Assembly: GCA_016194635.1 (NCBI GenBank) | Contig: JACQBC010000021.1 | Location: forward strand, 1-64,000 | Direction of reading: 5' to 3' | Length of the DNA stretch: 64,000 nucleotides | DNA from: Gammaproteobacteria bacterium | GTDB taxonomy: Bacteria; Pseudomonadota; Gammaproteobacteria; UBA6429; Thiohalophilaceae | In this document: positions 17,479 to 26,689 of the stretch, one piece after another | Numbering within the stretch: position 1 is the first letter of the stretch | Layout: each line of letters opens with the position of its first letter | Notes under the pieces: generated by a model | Seen by the model: only the letters and a program-made list of their open reading frames with translations | What the model was told of the DNA's origin: nothing | Database searches by the model: none | Translations under genes and position numbers: made by a program

Positions 17479-17940
17479 ATGAAGATTCGATATATCCAGG
17501 GTGATGCCACCGCTCCCTGCGGTAGCGGGACCAAGGTATTGGTGCATATTTGCAATGACCTTGGTCAATGGGGTAAGGGATTTGTGCTGGCGGTAAGCGA
17601 ACGCTGGCCATTGCCGGAAAAAACCTACCGTGCGGCATTTACCCATTCACCCAAACCCGCGTTAGGGAATGTGCAATTTGTCGCGGTGAGCGACGATCTG
17701 TACGTCGCCAACCTCATTGGTCAACATGGAATTGCAAACGCTGCCCAAGGTAAACCGCCCATCCGTTATGCCGCCGTGCGTCAAGGGTTGGCTAAGGTTG
17801 CCCGCTTTGCTAAGCAGCACGCTGCGTCGGTTCATATGCCACGCATCGGTTGCGGGCTGGCAGGCGGGTCGTGGGAAAAAATCGAACCCATTCTGAACGA
17901 CACGTTTACGGAAGTGAGCGTGACAGTGTACGACCGATAA
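17479..17940 (+). CDS. Macrodomain (ADP-ribose-binding/hydrolase) protein
   Basis: The 153-residue protein is almost entirely a macrodomain of the TARG1/ALC1-like branch: IRYIQGDATAP at the start, VLVHICNDLGQWGKGF, then PRIGCGLAGGSWEKIEPI. Such domains bind ADP-ribose and several remove it from proteins or nucleic acids. The start ATG 17479 lacks a clear ribosome-binding site and sits at the edge of an IS3 remnant, so its native promoter may have been displaced. It is convergent with the phosphatase gene that follows. Confidence 0.88.
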   Translation: MKIRYIQGDATAPCGSGTKVLVHICNDLGQWGKGFVLAVSERWPLPEKTYRAAFTHSPKPALGNVQFVAVSDDLYVANLIGQHGIANAAQGKPPIRYAAVRQGLAKVARFAKQHAASVHMPRIGCGLAGGSWEKIEPILNDTFTEVSVTVYDR

Positions 17941-17985
17941 GGAGTCGGCCCGTGGTTTTTACAGATTAAGGATAAGGCAATGCTC

Positions 17986-18017
17986 CTCTCCCTCGGTCTA
18001 TGTATGGACCGGGAGAG
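17986..18017. terminator. Hairpin between convergent genes
   Basis: CTCTCCC-t-CGGTC pairs with GGACCGGGAGAG across a ~7-nt loop, with one bulge. It lies between the ends of the macrodomain gene (17940) and the phosphatase gene (18047). There is no U-tract on either side, so it may be an RNA-stabilising stem rather than an intrinsic terminator. Confidence 0.4.
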
Positions 18018-18046
18018 AAGGACGGTGCATGGGTATGGGGCAGGGT

Positions 18047-19417
18047 TTAGTTTGACTGACAGCTGTCTCTATTTAATGCGGGCTGCGCGGTGTTCTTGGT
18101 AATACTAAAGCTGTCGCTAACCCTGCCTTGCTCATTGACAAAATTGCCCTGCAAGGTTTCGGCTTGGATATCGAGCAACAAGGCGCCACGCTCGTGTAAG
18201 GAACGCGCCATAACGGGGTGATTCAAGGGCCCGTCGTCTAATTTGGCCGAGGACCCCACCACCGCGTAGACCGCGCCTTGGTGTGGGCTGTGAATCGGCC
18301 CGGTTTTAATGTAGTGGCCGTTCGCTTCTTGGCTGAGGATCATCGCCGGGGTTAGGGTCTTGGATACGTCGTAATGACAATCGAGTAACACGCTGCGTTC
18401 ATACATATGGCTATGGCCGCTTAATACCAGGTCCACGCCGTAACGTTCAAGCAAGGGCACAAAATGCGCGCGCATTTCAACTAGCCGCCCCCAACTGTCG
18501 CGCCATTGATCCGAATCGTGCGAGCCTTTAGAGTACGGCGGATGATGGAACATCGCTAGCAACCACGGTTGCCGGTTGGCCTGTAAATCCTTTTCCAGCC
18601 ACTGGTACATCGACCCGCCGGTGCTTAAATTGCTGTCTTGTGAATCCAATACCACCACGTGTACTTGACCATGGTCAAACGCATAATAATGTTCTGTGCC
18701 CGAGGCAACCCCGCCGGATTGTCCCGCCGCGGGTAGATCAAAAATATGGAAGTAGGCGAAGCGCCGCGCATCGTGATTACCATAGGTCGGCCAGATCGGA
18801 ACCTGCGCCAACCAGGGTTGATAAGGTATGAAGAAGTTGCTTTGGAATTGCGGATTACTCCCCGAGGTATAGGCCTGATCGCCGGTGGCTAATAACAGAT
18901 CAAAATCGGCTCGGCCTGGACGCGGGTGTTGCGTCAACCAGGCTTGCACGGACTGCGTCACGCGGGCTTGCGCGCCGTCTTGTGCATAACCGGGATCACC
19001 CAGCACCACCGCGCGCACGTCCAGCGCGCTGCCGGGGAGCGGAGGTGTCTCAAAAAAATGCAAGGCATCACCCCCATAATACATCCTCTGTTCACTGCCC
19101 ACGGCATAATAATAGCGCGTGGCCGGGGTCAGGCCTGTTACGTCTATGGCGTGTTGTTCAGCGGCGTGGTTTTCCAGTACACGACGACCCCACACACCCG
19201 CGGCCGTTCCCAACTGCAGCACGCCGACCTCACTGTTTGGGGTTTGCCAACGCAGGCCCATTGTTGTTGGTGACGGCAGTTGTAGATAGGGCGCACGTAC
19301 ACCGTGATACTGGCCACCGTATACCATCACGCTATAGCGGCCAAGGGCAAATAACACCGCCAGGCTCAGCAACGTGATCAGGCTGTAACGTACTATCCGC
19401 CGGGCGATAAGTTGCAT
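18047..19417 (-). CDS. Purple acid phosphatase-like metallophosphoesterase
   Basis: The 456-residue protein has an N-terminal membrane anchor or signal (about 10-30), a fibronectin-like domain (~40-125, PYLQLPSPTTMGLRWQT) and a dimetal phosphoesterase domain. Metal-ligand motifs are in order: GDPGY (140-144), GDQAY (179-183), GNHD (213-216), FHHPPYS and GHSHMYERS. This is the purple acid phosphatase arrangement; likely a periplasmic phosphomonoesterase. It is divergent from the sulfatase-purD operon (80-bp gap). Confidence 0.88.
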   Translation of the reverse strand: MQLIARRIVRYSLITLLSLAVLFALGRYSVMVYGGQYHGVRAPYLQLPSPTTMGLRWQTPNSEVGVLQLGTAAGVWGRRVLENHAAEQHAIDVTGLTPATRYYYAVGSEQRMYYGGDALHFFETPPLPGSALDVRAVVLGDPGYAQDGAQARVTQSVQAWLTQHPRPGRADFDLLLATGDQAYTSGSNPQFQSNFFIPYQPWLAQVPIWPTYGNHDARRFAYFHIFDLPAAGQSGGVASGTEHYYAFDHGQVHVVVLDSQDSNLSTGGSMYQWLEKDLQANRQPWLLAMFHHPPYSKGSHDSDQWRDSWGRLVEMRAHFVPLLERYGVDLVLSGHSHMYERSVLLDCHYDVSKTLTPAMILSQEANGHYIKTGPIHSPHQGAVYAVVGSSAKLDDGPLNHPVMARSLHERGALLLDIQAETLQGNFVNEQGRVSDSFSITKNTAQPALNRDSCQSN

Positions 19418-19497
19418 GCCTTATGATTCCTTAAGTGTGATAAGGGCTGGTAGAGTACTTATGATATACTGCCCGCCTTAACTTTATATTGACACTT

Positions 19498-21705
19498 ATG
19501 CGCCAACTCATCAATAACATCCCGCGACTATTACGTGCCTTAGTGCTTATTTGCCTAGTCAATGTCGTAATTTTTTTTGTGCTGCGGCTGGCATTTTGGA
19601 TTGTGTTTCACCAAGTTGACGACCCGGCCAGCGGCGCGGACCTGCTGCACGCGTTTTACCTGGGCACGAAATTCGATATCCAGCTCGCCACCCTGTTCAT
19701 TCTGCCGCTTGCGCTCCTGGGCGGGTTTGGATTCATGAGTCCATTTCGTTGCAGGCCGCTGCATTGGTTTTGGATCGGCTATATCAGCCTCTGCATGACG
19801 GTGGTCTTATTGATCTATGCCATCGACTTCGGGCATTACGCCTATTTGAATACCCGGGTGAATGCCATGTTGTTTAGCCTTCTGAAAAATTTTAACGAGT
19901 CGATGCGCATGGTGTGGCAAACCTACGCCGTCGTGCCCTGGAGCTTGGTATTGGTGGCGGTGATTGGCTTCTATACCTGGTGGTTACACCGTGTGTTGAA
20001 TTACCTCCAGCGGCAACCGGCACCGGCCTTGCGCTGGCGGGGTAAAACCCTCTCGATTGCCCTGAGCACGCTGTTGATCCTCGCGGCCCTGTATGGCAAC
20101 TACACCAACCCCTGGTCGCTACTGCCAACGTTGTTATTGTTCTTCGTTTTATTGCACCGGCCTATTGTCAACCGCATCTACGCAGGATTGGCGCGTGGCT
20201 CGCGCCTTGTATCAATCATCATCGCGCCGGGCATCATCGTGCTCGCAACCGCGCTGACCAGCCTGCTGATTAATGTTGCGGTGGGTTTTTCTTATTACCC
20301 GCTGCGCTGGAGCCATGCGTTTTTCACACCCCATGCCTTCAGTACGGCCGTGGCCAGTAACCCGGTGCTTTATTTCGCCAACACCTTAAAGAATCGCAAG
20401 CTGATGTACGACTTGGCCACCACGCGAAAATATTATCCGGTGATGCGGGATTTTCTTAAACCAGACACCCCGGATGAAACCACTTTAAATTACACCCGCC
20501 ATGTACGTCAGACACCCCCGCTCACCACCCAGCCGAATATCGTAATGGTATTTCTCGAGTCCTTTGCCAGTTATAAAACCAGCACCTACGGCAACCCCCT
20601 CAATCCCACGCCGCATTTTGATCGCATCGCTAAAAGTGGATTGTTGTTCACGGATTACTACACTCCCCTCACCGGCACCGCGCGCTCGGTCTTTGCCGCG
20701 GTCACCGGTTTACCGGATATTGAATTGCACGAAACTTCCACCCGCAACCCCCTGGTCGTCAACCAACGCACCCTGATTAACGCCTATAAAAACTACGAGA
20801 AATTTTACTTTATCGGCGGCTCGGCCTCGTGGGGAAATATCCGCGGACTACTGGCGTATAACATCCCCAAGCTACACTTGTACGAAGAAGCTGATTACAG
20901 TTCGCCACGCATGGATGTATGGGGTGTGGATGATCTACATTTGTTTGACGAAGTCAACAAGGTATTGCGCCAGCAAACCAAACCGTTCTTCGCGATCATA
21001 CAAACCGCCGGCAATCATCGCCCTTATAATATTCCGCAAGACAATGACGGCTTCCAACGCGATACCCAACCGCAATCCGTGTTAGAGCAAAACGGTTTTA
21101 TCAGTAATGAGGAATACAATTCGTTCCGTTTTATGGATCACAGCATCGGTCATTTCATTAAAGTGGCGCAACGCGAAAACTATTTCGCCAACACCGTTTT
21201 TGTATTTTACGGCGACCACGGCATTGCTGGTTATGGCGGCGCCCACACGCCGGAATATATGTCCAGGCTCAAACTCAATAACTTGAATGTGCCGCTGTTA
21301 TTTTATGCTCCTAAATTAATTAAACCCCGCCGCAGCGACATGCTCGCCAGTGAAGTGGATCTCTTACCGACGATTGCGGGCCTCACCTTGAAAGAATTCA
21401 CCAATACCACCTTGGGACGGGATCTGTTGGATAGCCGCTATGACGACCAGCGCTACGCCTTTACCATGCTCGACAACACCATTGGTCTCTTAAGTAAAGA
21501 TTATTACTATACGTATAACCTCGCCAACCAACAAAAATCCCTGTTCGCTTTACACCAAGCCGATCCCCTGCAAAATATCGCGCCACAAAACCCCGCGACA
21601 CGGCAAGCGCTGGAAACCCTGTGCAACGCCATTTATGAGACCACTAAATACATGTTGTACCACAACCAAAACCCAGCGGTTGATACCGCGGTAAAGTCCC
21701 CATGA
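19498..21705 (+). CDS. LTA synthase-like membrane sulfatase
   Basis: I use ATG 19498 (735 residues); a TTG at 19489 is also in frame. Four or five N-terminal helices (about 10-260) are followed by a periplasmic sulfatase/phosphoglycerol-transferase domain. NIVMVFLESF contains the metal-binding Glu and TGTARS the nucleophile Thr; YGDHGIAGYG gives the later metal ligands. Gram-negative relatives add phosphoglycerol or phosphoethanolamine to periplasmic glucans or envelope lipids. Its stop overlaps the purD start (ATGA), so the two are co-transcribed. Confidence 0.9.
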   Translation: MRQLINNIPRLLRALVLICLVNVVIFFVLRLAFWIVFHQVDDPASGADLLHAFYLGTKFDIQLATLFILPLALLGGFGFMSPFRCRPLHWFWIGYISLCMTVVLLIYAIDFGHYAYLNTRVNAMLFSLLKNFNESMRMVWQTYAVVPWSLVLVAVIGFYTWWLHRVLNYLQRQPAPALRWRGKTLSIALSTLLILAALYGNYTNPWSLLPTLLLFFVLLHRPIVNRIYAGLARGSRLVSIIIAPGIIVLATALTSLLINVAVGFSYYPLRWSHAFFTPHAFSTAVASNPVLYFANTLKNRKLMYDLATTRKYYPVMRDFLKPDTPDETTLNYTRHVRQTPPLTTQPNIVMVFLESFASYKTSTYGNPLNPTPHFDRIAKSGLLFTDYYTPLTGTARSVFAAVTGLPDIELHETSTRNPLVVNQRTLINAYKNYEKFYFIGGSASWGNIRGLLAYNIPKLHLYEEADYSSPRMDVWGVDDLHLFDEVNKVLRQQTKPFFAIIQTAGNHRPYNIPQDNDGFQRDTQPQSVLEQNGFISNEEYNSFRFMDHSIGHFIKVAQRENYFANTVFVFYGDHGIAGYGGAHTPEYMSRLKLNNLNVPLLFYAPKLIKPRRSDMLASEVDLLPTIAGLTLKEFTNTTLGRDLLDSRYDDQRYAFTMLDNTIGLLSKDYYYTYNLANQQKSLFALHQADPLQNIAPQNPATRQALETLCNAIYETTKYMLYHNQNPAVDTAVKSP

Positions 21706-22991
21706 AGGTATTGATCATCGGTGGCGGCGGACGTGAACACGCGCTGGCCTGGAAGGCCGCGCAATCCCCACGGGTATCCCAGGTGTATGTGGCGCCGGGC
21801 AATGCGGGCACCGCGCTGGAACCCAAATGTGTGAACCTCGCTATTGAGGCCGATAACATCGAGGCGCTGGCGCGATTCGCTCAGCAACAATCAGTAGACC
21901 AAACCATCGTCGGTCCGGAGGCGCCCCTGGTCAAAGGACTGGTGGATCATTTTCGTCACTGCGGACTGCGCTGTTTTGGTCCAAGCAAATTGGCGGCTCA
22001 ACTCGAAGGCTCCAAGGCATTCAGCAAGGATTTCCTCGCCCGCCATACGATACCAACCGCGGCTTATGGTCATTTCACCGACGTTGATAACGCCATCCAC
22101 TATATACAACAACACGGCGCACCGATTGTGGTAAAAGCCGATGGCCTGGCGGCCGGCAAGGGCGTCGTCGTAGCGTCAACGCAACAAGCCGCCATGGATG
22201 CGGTACGCTCCATGCTCGCCGGTAATCAATTCGGCCGCGCCGGAAGCCGCGTGGTGATCGAAGAATTTCTGCAGGGTGAAGAAGCCAGTTTCATCGTCAT
22301 GGTTGATGGCAAGAATATTTTACCCATGGCCAGCTCGCAGGATCACAAAGCCGCCCTGGACGGTGACCGGGGCCCCAATACCGGAGGCATGGGGGCGTAT
22401 TCGCCCGCACCGGTGGTCAGCGACGCGCTGCACGCGCGCATTATGCGCGAAGTCATCGAACCCACCGTGCGCGGTATGGCGGCGGAGGGTATACCCTATA
22501 CCGGTTTTTTATACGCCGGTTTGATGATCGATCACCAGGGTAATCCCAAGGTGCTTGAATTTAATTGCCGCTTCGGTGATCCCGAAACCCAGCCGATCCT
22601 GCTACGGCTACGATCCGATCTTACCGTGTTGTGTGACGCCGCCATCGACGCCAAACTCGATACTATTCAGGCCCAGTGGGACCCTCGCCCCGCCTTAGGT
22701 GTCGTAATGGCAGCGGGTGGTTATCCCGGGGATTATCGCAAAGCAGATGTGATCCACGGCTTGCCAACCACAGCCGCCGCCGACACCAAAGTCTTTCACG
22801 CCGGCACCCTCCTCAAAGAGGAAAAGGTGATCACCAACGGCGGCCGGGTGTTATGCGTCACCGCGCTGGGTAACAGCGTCGCGCAGGCACAACGTAATGC
22901 CTACCGCGTGGTTAAATCGATACACTGGACCGGCGAACAACACCGCACCGATATCGGTTATCGCGCCGTGGCGCGGGAACACGCTAAATAG
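21702..22991 (+). CDS. purD: Phosphoribosylamine-glycine ligase
   Basis: This 429-residue enzyme joins glycine to phosphoribosylamine in the second step of purine synthesis. It shows the expected GARS layout: KVLIIGGGGREHALAWK at the N-terminus, the ATP-grasp loop VVKADGLAAGKGVVVA, then GPNTGGMGAYSPAP and LEFNCRFGDPETQ. Length is normal. The start overlaps the sulfatase stop by 4 bp, an unusual neighbour for purD. A long palindromic repeat follows it. Confidence 0.98.
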   Translation: MKVLIIGGGGREHALAWKAAQSPRVSQVYVAPGNAGTALEPKCVNLAIEADNIEALARFAQQQSVDQTIVGPEAPLVKGLVDHFRHCGLRCFGPSKLAAQLEGSKAFSKDFLARHTIPTAAYGHFTDVDNAIHYIQQHGAPIVVKADGLAAGKGVVVASTQQAAMDAVRSMLAGNQFGRAGSRVVIEEFLQGEEASFIVMVDGKNILPMASSQDHKAALDGDRGPNTGGMGAYSPAPVVSDALHARIMREVIEPTVRGMAAEGIPYTGFLYAGLMIDHQGNPKVLEFNCRFGDPETQPILLRLRSDLTVLCDAAIDAKLDTIQAQWDPRPALGVVMAAGGYPGDYRKADVIHGLPTTAAADTKVFHAGTLLKEEKVITNGGRVLCVTALGNSVAQAQRNAYRVVKSIHWTGEQHRTDIGYRAVAREHAK

Positions 22992-23020
22992 ATTTTTAGC
23001 TGGGCTCAATAACATCGTGT

Positions 23021-23163
23021 GGCGGTGATAATGCGGGTGGCCGCCGGGTTGTCCACTGGGGGTGACCGTGGGCGACAGGGATGTCGCCCCCGAGCCTACA
23101 CGGACGTATTTACGGCGAGTCACCCCCAGTGGACAACCCGGCGACCGCCCGCATTATCGTCAC
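23021..23163. repeat. Intergenic palindromic repeat, copy D (inverted, different arms)
   Basis: Arms at 23027-23066 and 23119-23158 (40 nt each, ending GTCCACTGGGGGTGAC) are complementary except at two G-T positions. They bear no resemblance to the arms of copies A-C. On the minus strand the enclosed core does match: CGCCGTAAATACGTCC, then TGTAGGCTCG, and an inner hairpin GGGCGAC-atccct-GTCGCCC (plus-strand positions 23070-23089). It sits between the convergent purD and relE-type genes and could act as a bidirectional terminator. Confidence 0.9.
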
Positions 23164-23166
23164 CCC

Positions 23167-23490
23167 CTACCGCACCAAGCGCTGCAGTAATACACTCTGC
23201 ATATCTTGTCGGCTATCGACGATACAATAAACATATACAACACCATGGATAACGCGATAAATGATCCGGTGGGGTTTGAGATAAACCTCACGGTATTCTT
23301 TAATCCCCAGTAATTTTAATTCGCGGATCAAGGTACCGCGTTCCGGTGATTCCGCCAGCCGGCTGAATTGTTCGGCAAGTTTGTCCGCGATCTGCTCGCA
23401 CCGATCCGGCGTATCAGCTTCGATCATAGGACGGCAAAGTTCTTCCAGATCATCGCGCGCCGCCTGGGTCAGCGCTACCGAAAAACTCAT
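23167..23490 (-). CDS. RelE/ParE-family toxin
   Basis: The 107-residue protein has the compact RelE/ParE fold pattern: VALTQAARDDLEEL at the start, LGIKEYREVYLKPHRIIYRV in the middle and VYVYCIVDSRQDM near the end. RelE-type toxins cut mRNA on the ribosome and ParE types target gyrase; the sequence does not decide between them. It overlaps the antitoxin gene by 4 bp and ends against palindromic repeat D. Confidence 0.88.
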   Translation of the reverse strand: MSFSVALTQAARDDLEELCRPMIEADTPDRCEQIADKLAEQFSRLAESPERGTLIRELKLLGIKEYREVYLKPHRIIYRVIHGVVYVYCIVDSRQDMQSVLLQRLVR

Positions 23491-23762
23491 TTACGCGGGT
23501 ATTTTTTACGCAGCTCATCGATGATCTTGCCCGCCGGCAGTGCCTGGCCAGATTCGATCTGCTGGTTGCCCACCGCCAGGATCTTCAATAACGCCAGGGC
23601 CTCCTGGGTTTGTTCGTAACTCTGCACGTCTTGGATCACCGCCTTGGCCTCGCCATTCTGAGTAATGATCATGGCCTGCTGGGTTTCCGCCAGCTGCCGC
23701 ACGATCCCGGCCGCATTGCCCTTGAGATAACTGATGGACTTCACTTGAGTGGAAAATTTCAT
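23487..23762 (-). CDS. Phd/YefM-family antitoxin
   Basis: ATG 23762, with AGG 7 nt upstream, gives a 91-residue protein; the longer open frame has no start signal. It begins KFSTQVKSISYLKGNAAGIV, the Phd/YefM DNA-binding fold, and continues MIITQNGEAKAVIQDVQSYE. It would repress the operon and neutralise the RelE/ParE toxin encoded immediately downstream. Confidence 0.9.
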   Translation of the reverse strand: MKFSTQVKSISYLKGNAAGIVRQLAETQQAMIITQNGEAKAVIQDVQSYEQTQEALALLKILAVGNQQIESGQALPAGKIIDELRKKYPRK

Positions 23763-23972
23763 CGCTAACCTCGCGCCGGAATCTAAGACTGAATTTAGAC
23801 CTTTTTTAGTCTGTTGCCAAGCCGGCGGTTTCCGGCGCACCCTCCACCCCATCCTGAGGGTTACTAAGCCCCGTGTTTTCAGTAGAATAAGCGGCTCGCT
23901 TTGGGGGGACCGGGGTATAGCACTAGCACCCGTGTCACAACCACAACAAGATTGAAACCGTAAGGAGTTACT

Positions 23973-24860
23973 ATGTCAGCCAAATACCCGGTGATTGCCG
24001 TAACCGGTTCTTCGGGCGCGGGTACCACCACCGTCAAGAATGCCTTTCAACACATTTTTTTTCGTGAACGGATTAATCCGCTGATCATCGAAGGGGATAG
24101 CTATCACCGTTATGATCGCGCCGCGATGAAACAAGCCATTGCCGATTACGCCGCCAAGGGTAAACAAATCAGCCACTTCGGTCCCGAGGCCAATCATTTC
24201 GATACCTTGGCCCATACCTTTAAACAGTACGGTGAAACCGGTAAATGCCAACGCCGTTATTACTTGCACAGCGACGAAGAAGCCGCTGAACATAACGCGC
24301 GGCTGCATACCACGTTAAAACCTGGCCAATTTACCCCCTGGGAAGATATCACCGAACAAACTGATTTATTATTTTATGAAGGTCTGCACGGCGGCGCCAA
24401 AGACGGCAATGTCGATGTGTCAAAATTCGTGGACTTATTGGTCGGTGTGGTGCCGATTGTTAATCTGGAATGGATCCAGAAGATCCACCGCGACAACGCC
24501 CAACGCGGTTATTCCGCCGACGCGATCGTCGATACAATTTTGCGACGCATGGACGACTACGTACATTTCATCACGCCACAGTTTTCGCGCACCGATATCA
24601 ACTTCCAACGCGTTCCCACGGTCGATACCTCTAATCCGTTCATCGCACGCGATATACCTACACCGGATGAGAGTTTTATCGTGATCCGCTTCCGCAAACC
24701 GCAGAATGTTGACTTTCCTTATCTGCTCAATATGATCAAGGACTCGTTCATGTCACGCCCTAATACGATTGTGGTCCCCGGGGGTAAGATGGGTTTTGCC
24801 ATGGAAATGGTCTTAAACCCCATCATTCGCGAATTAATTGAGAAAAAAACCAAAGGCTAG
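23973..24860 (+). CDS. prkB: PrkB-type phosphoribulokinase
   Basis: The 295-residue kinase has the P-loop VTGSSGAGTTTVKNAF, then IIEGDSYHRYDR and FYEGLHGG, all typical of class I bacterial phosphoribulokinase. It converts ribulose 5-phosphate to the RuBisCO substrate in the Calvin cycle. No RuBisCO or other cycle gene is in the window, and PrkB homologues also occur in non-autotrophs, so autotrophy is not proven. The ribosome site AAGGAG is strong. A FIST-domain gene follows after 17 nt. Confidence 0.93.
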   Translation: MSAKYPVIAVTGSSGAGTTTVKNAFQHIFFRERINPLIIEGDSYHRYDRAAMKQAIADYAAKGKQISHFGPEANHFDTLAHTFKQYGETGKCQRRYYLHSDEEAAEHNARLHTTLKPGQFTPWEDITEQTDLLFYEGLHGGAKDGNVDVSKFVDLLVGVVPIVNLEWIQKIHRDNAQRGYSADAIVDTILRRMDDYVHFITPQFSRTDINFQRVPTVDTSNPFIARDIPTPDESFIVIRFRKPQNVDFPYLLNMIKDSFMSRPNTIVVPGGKMGFAMEMVLNPIIRELIEKKTKG

Positions 24861-24877
24861 GAGGCACAAACCCCGCG

Positions 24878-25972
24878 ATGGAACACTTCCTGCTTGCCCA
24901 CAGCACCGCCACCGCCGCGCAACAGGCGGTGGACGAGTGCCTGGCACAATTACACCCTGTTCCTGCGGAGGCAACCCTGGGTTTTATCTATGCCACCGAT
25001 GCCCATGCCGCACAGTTAAACGCGATACTGCAAACACTCAAACAGCGTAGTGGCGTCGCGCATTGGGTCGGTACCGTGGGCACCGGCATTTGTTGCACCC
25101 TGCAGGAATACCTCGAACAACCTGCATTGGTACTCCTCGTCACCGATTTACCGCTACAGCATTTCCAGTTATTCAGTTCAGTCGACCAGTTGCCGCAAGC
25201 CATTACCCATGACGCGGTACGTGTCGCCGTGGTGCACGGCGACCCGCGTAATGGGCAATTACCGCAGCTGGTCGCCAATCTGCCGGATCGCTTAGGCAAC
25301 GGTTTTCTAATCGGTGGTTTGACCTCCGCCTCGAATTATTATTATCAGATCGCCGACAACCTCACCGAAGGAAACCTCTCCGGGGTAATCTTCGATGAAC
25401 ATATCCCGCTGGTCACCGGCCTCACCCAAGGGGTCTCACCGTTTGGAAAAACTCACCGGCTGACCGAATGCGACGGTAATATCGCCATCAGCATCGATGG
25501 CCGCCCGGCCTTGGATGTCATGAAAGAAGACATAGGCGAAGTCTTAGCACGGGACTTGTCACGTATCGGGGGTTATATCTTTGCCGGTTTCCCGGTACAG
25601 GACGCCGATACCGGCGATTATTTAGTGCGTAATTTACTCGGTATCGATCCCGACAGCGGCGCGATCGCCATCGGTGAATACCTGCAAGTGGGCGCGCCGA
25701 TCATGTTCTGTAAACGCGACCGCAACTCCGCCGAGGAAGACCTGCGCCGCATGGTGGATCGGGTGCACGCCCGCGCCAGCCTAAAAATCAAAGGCGGCCT
25801 GTATTTCTCCTGCCTGGGCCGGGGCGAACATATGTTCGGCCAACGTTCGCGCGAAATGCAATTGATCGCAGACCGCATCGGCGATGTCCCCTTGGTGGGC
25901 TTCTACGCCAACGGTGAAATCTCCGGTAACCGGTTATACGGTTACACGGGGATCTTGACCTTGTTTACTTAG
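24878..25972 (+). CDS. FIST-domain signalling protein
   Basis: The 364-residue soluble protein has FIST_N (about 25-210, LGFIYATDAHAAQLN, GTVGTGICC, LIGGLTSAS) and FIST_C (about 225-345, ending GEISGNRLYGYTG). FIST domains are predicted small-ligand, perhaps amino-acid, sensors and usually accompany signal-transduction genes. Here the partner is prkB, 17 nt upstream. The gene's 3' end overlaps the convergent cytochrome gene by 8 bp. Confidence 0.9.
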   Translation: MEHFLLAHSTATAAQQAVDECLAQLHPVPAEATLGFIYATDAHAAQLNAILQTLKQRSGVAHWVGTVGTGICCTLQEYLEQPALVLLVTDLPLQHFQLFSSVDQLPQAITHDAVRVAVVHGDPRNGQLPQLVANLPDRLGNGFLIGGLTSASNYYYQIADNLTEGNLSGVIFDEHIPLVTGLTQGVSPFGKTHRLTECDGNIAISIDGRPALDVMKEDIGEVLARDLSRIGGYIFAGFPVQDADTGDYLVRNLLGIDPDSGAIAIGEYLQVGAPIMFCKRDRNSAEEDLRRMVDRVHARASLKIKGGLYFSCLGRGEHMFGQRSREMQLIADRIGDVPLVGFYANGEISGNRLYGYTGILTLFT

Positions 25973-26453
25973 CGCGATAACTCGCGTGGCAGGCAACGCA
26001 ATAGCCAGTGACTTTGGCCAATTCACGCACCGACTCTTGCATATCGCCGGTTTGAGCCACCAGCGCCAGTTGACTACTGGCCTTGTGCATCGTCATTCCC
26101 AGTTCTTTCATCGCCGATGGCATGTACGGGGCCTGCCGCGCATTGTGTGGACCCAGTGAACTCACCCCGAGACTGAATTCCGCCACCTCCGCGGCCTGGT
26201 CAAAATTACCTTCCCCCAAGGCGGCTTGAATACGCTGAATATCGGTTAAATTACGCCGCATCCGTTGCAACATGGCCTGCTTGATCGGCTCGGGAAAATC
26301 CGCGACGACCCGGGTGTCCGGAGCCTCTGCCGTCGGCGGCTCGTGTCCTACCATTGAGGGTTCGTGCCCTGCCGACAACGCCGCCGTCGTAACATACGAT
26401 TGTGCAATAACACTAGCAATAACCACCAAAACACCGCGTTTGTAATTGATCAT
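25965..26453 (-). CDS. Cytochrome c' / c556-like monoheme protein
   Basis: ATG 26453 with AGGAG 7 nt upstream gives 162 residues; the longer frame is not supported. A signal peptide (VLVVIASVIAQSYVTTAALSAG) precedes a helical domain with a single heme site near the C-terminus (CVACHASYR), the position used by cytochrome c' and c556. An N-terminal insert (SMVGHEPPTAEAPDTR) is His/Pro-rich. It is divergent from a CusRS-like two-component system, and a CusR-type palindrome lies 89 bp upstream of its start. A copper-linked periplasmic electron-transfer or metal-binding role is inferred. Confidence 0.82.
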   Translation of the reverse strand: MINYKRGVLVVIASVIAQSYVTTAALSAGHEPSMVGHEPPTAEAPDTRVVADFPEPIKQAMLQRMRRNLTDIQRIQAALGEGNFDQAAEVAEFSLGVSSLGPHNARQAPYMPSAMKELGMTMHKASSQLALVAQTGDMQESVRELAKVTGYCVACHASYRAK

Positions 26454-26541
26454 AACGATTTCTCCTGTCTGTGTGACACGGGGCTTGTACCGTGAAAAAC
26501 ATACTATCCATACCCCCATGTCGCCTCAACTGAACCTTGTC

Positions 26542-26555
26542 TGACAATTTTGTCA
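26542..26555. promoter_or_regulatory. CusR/CopR-type metal-response box
   Basis: TGACAATTTTGTCA is a perfect palindrome and matches the core of the E. coli CusR box (TGACAA-nn-TTGTCA); the palindrome extends one more base pair each side (C...G). It lies 89 bp upstream of the cytochrome start and ~270 bp upstream of the response-regulator start. The adjacent response regulator and kinase belong to the heavy-metal subfamily. Which transcript it controls is not settled; the nearer one is the cytochrome gene. Confidence 0.65.
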
Positions 26556-26689
26556 GGTTAGGAGGGTGGTGTTGAACCACCGTGCTAGGCTAAGGTTACT
26601 GTTCTGAAAGAGTGAGCGATTTATAACTTCTTCAGATGATTCGGGTATCACCGGCATCTACCGGTGATAACGTTGCTGGTTGTCGGGTT

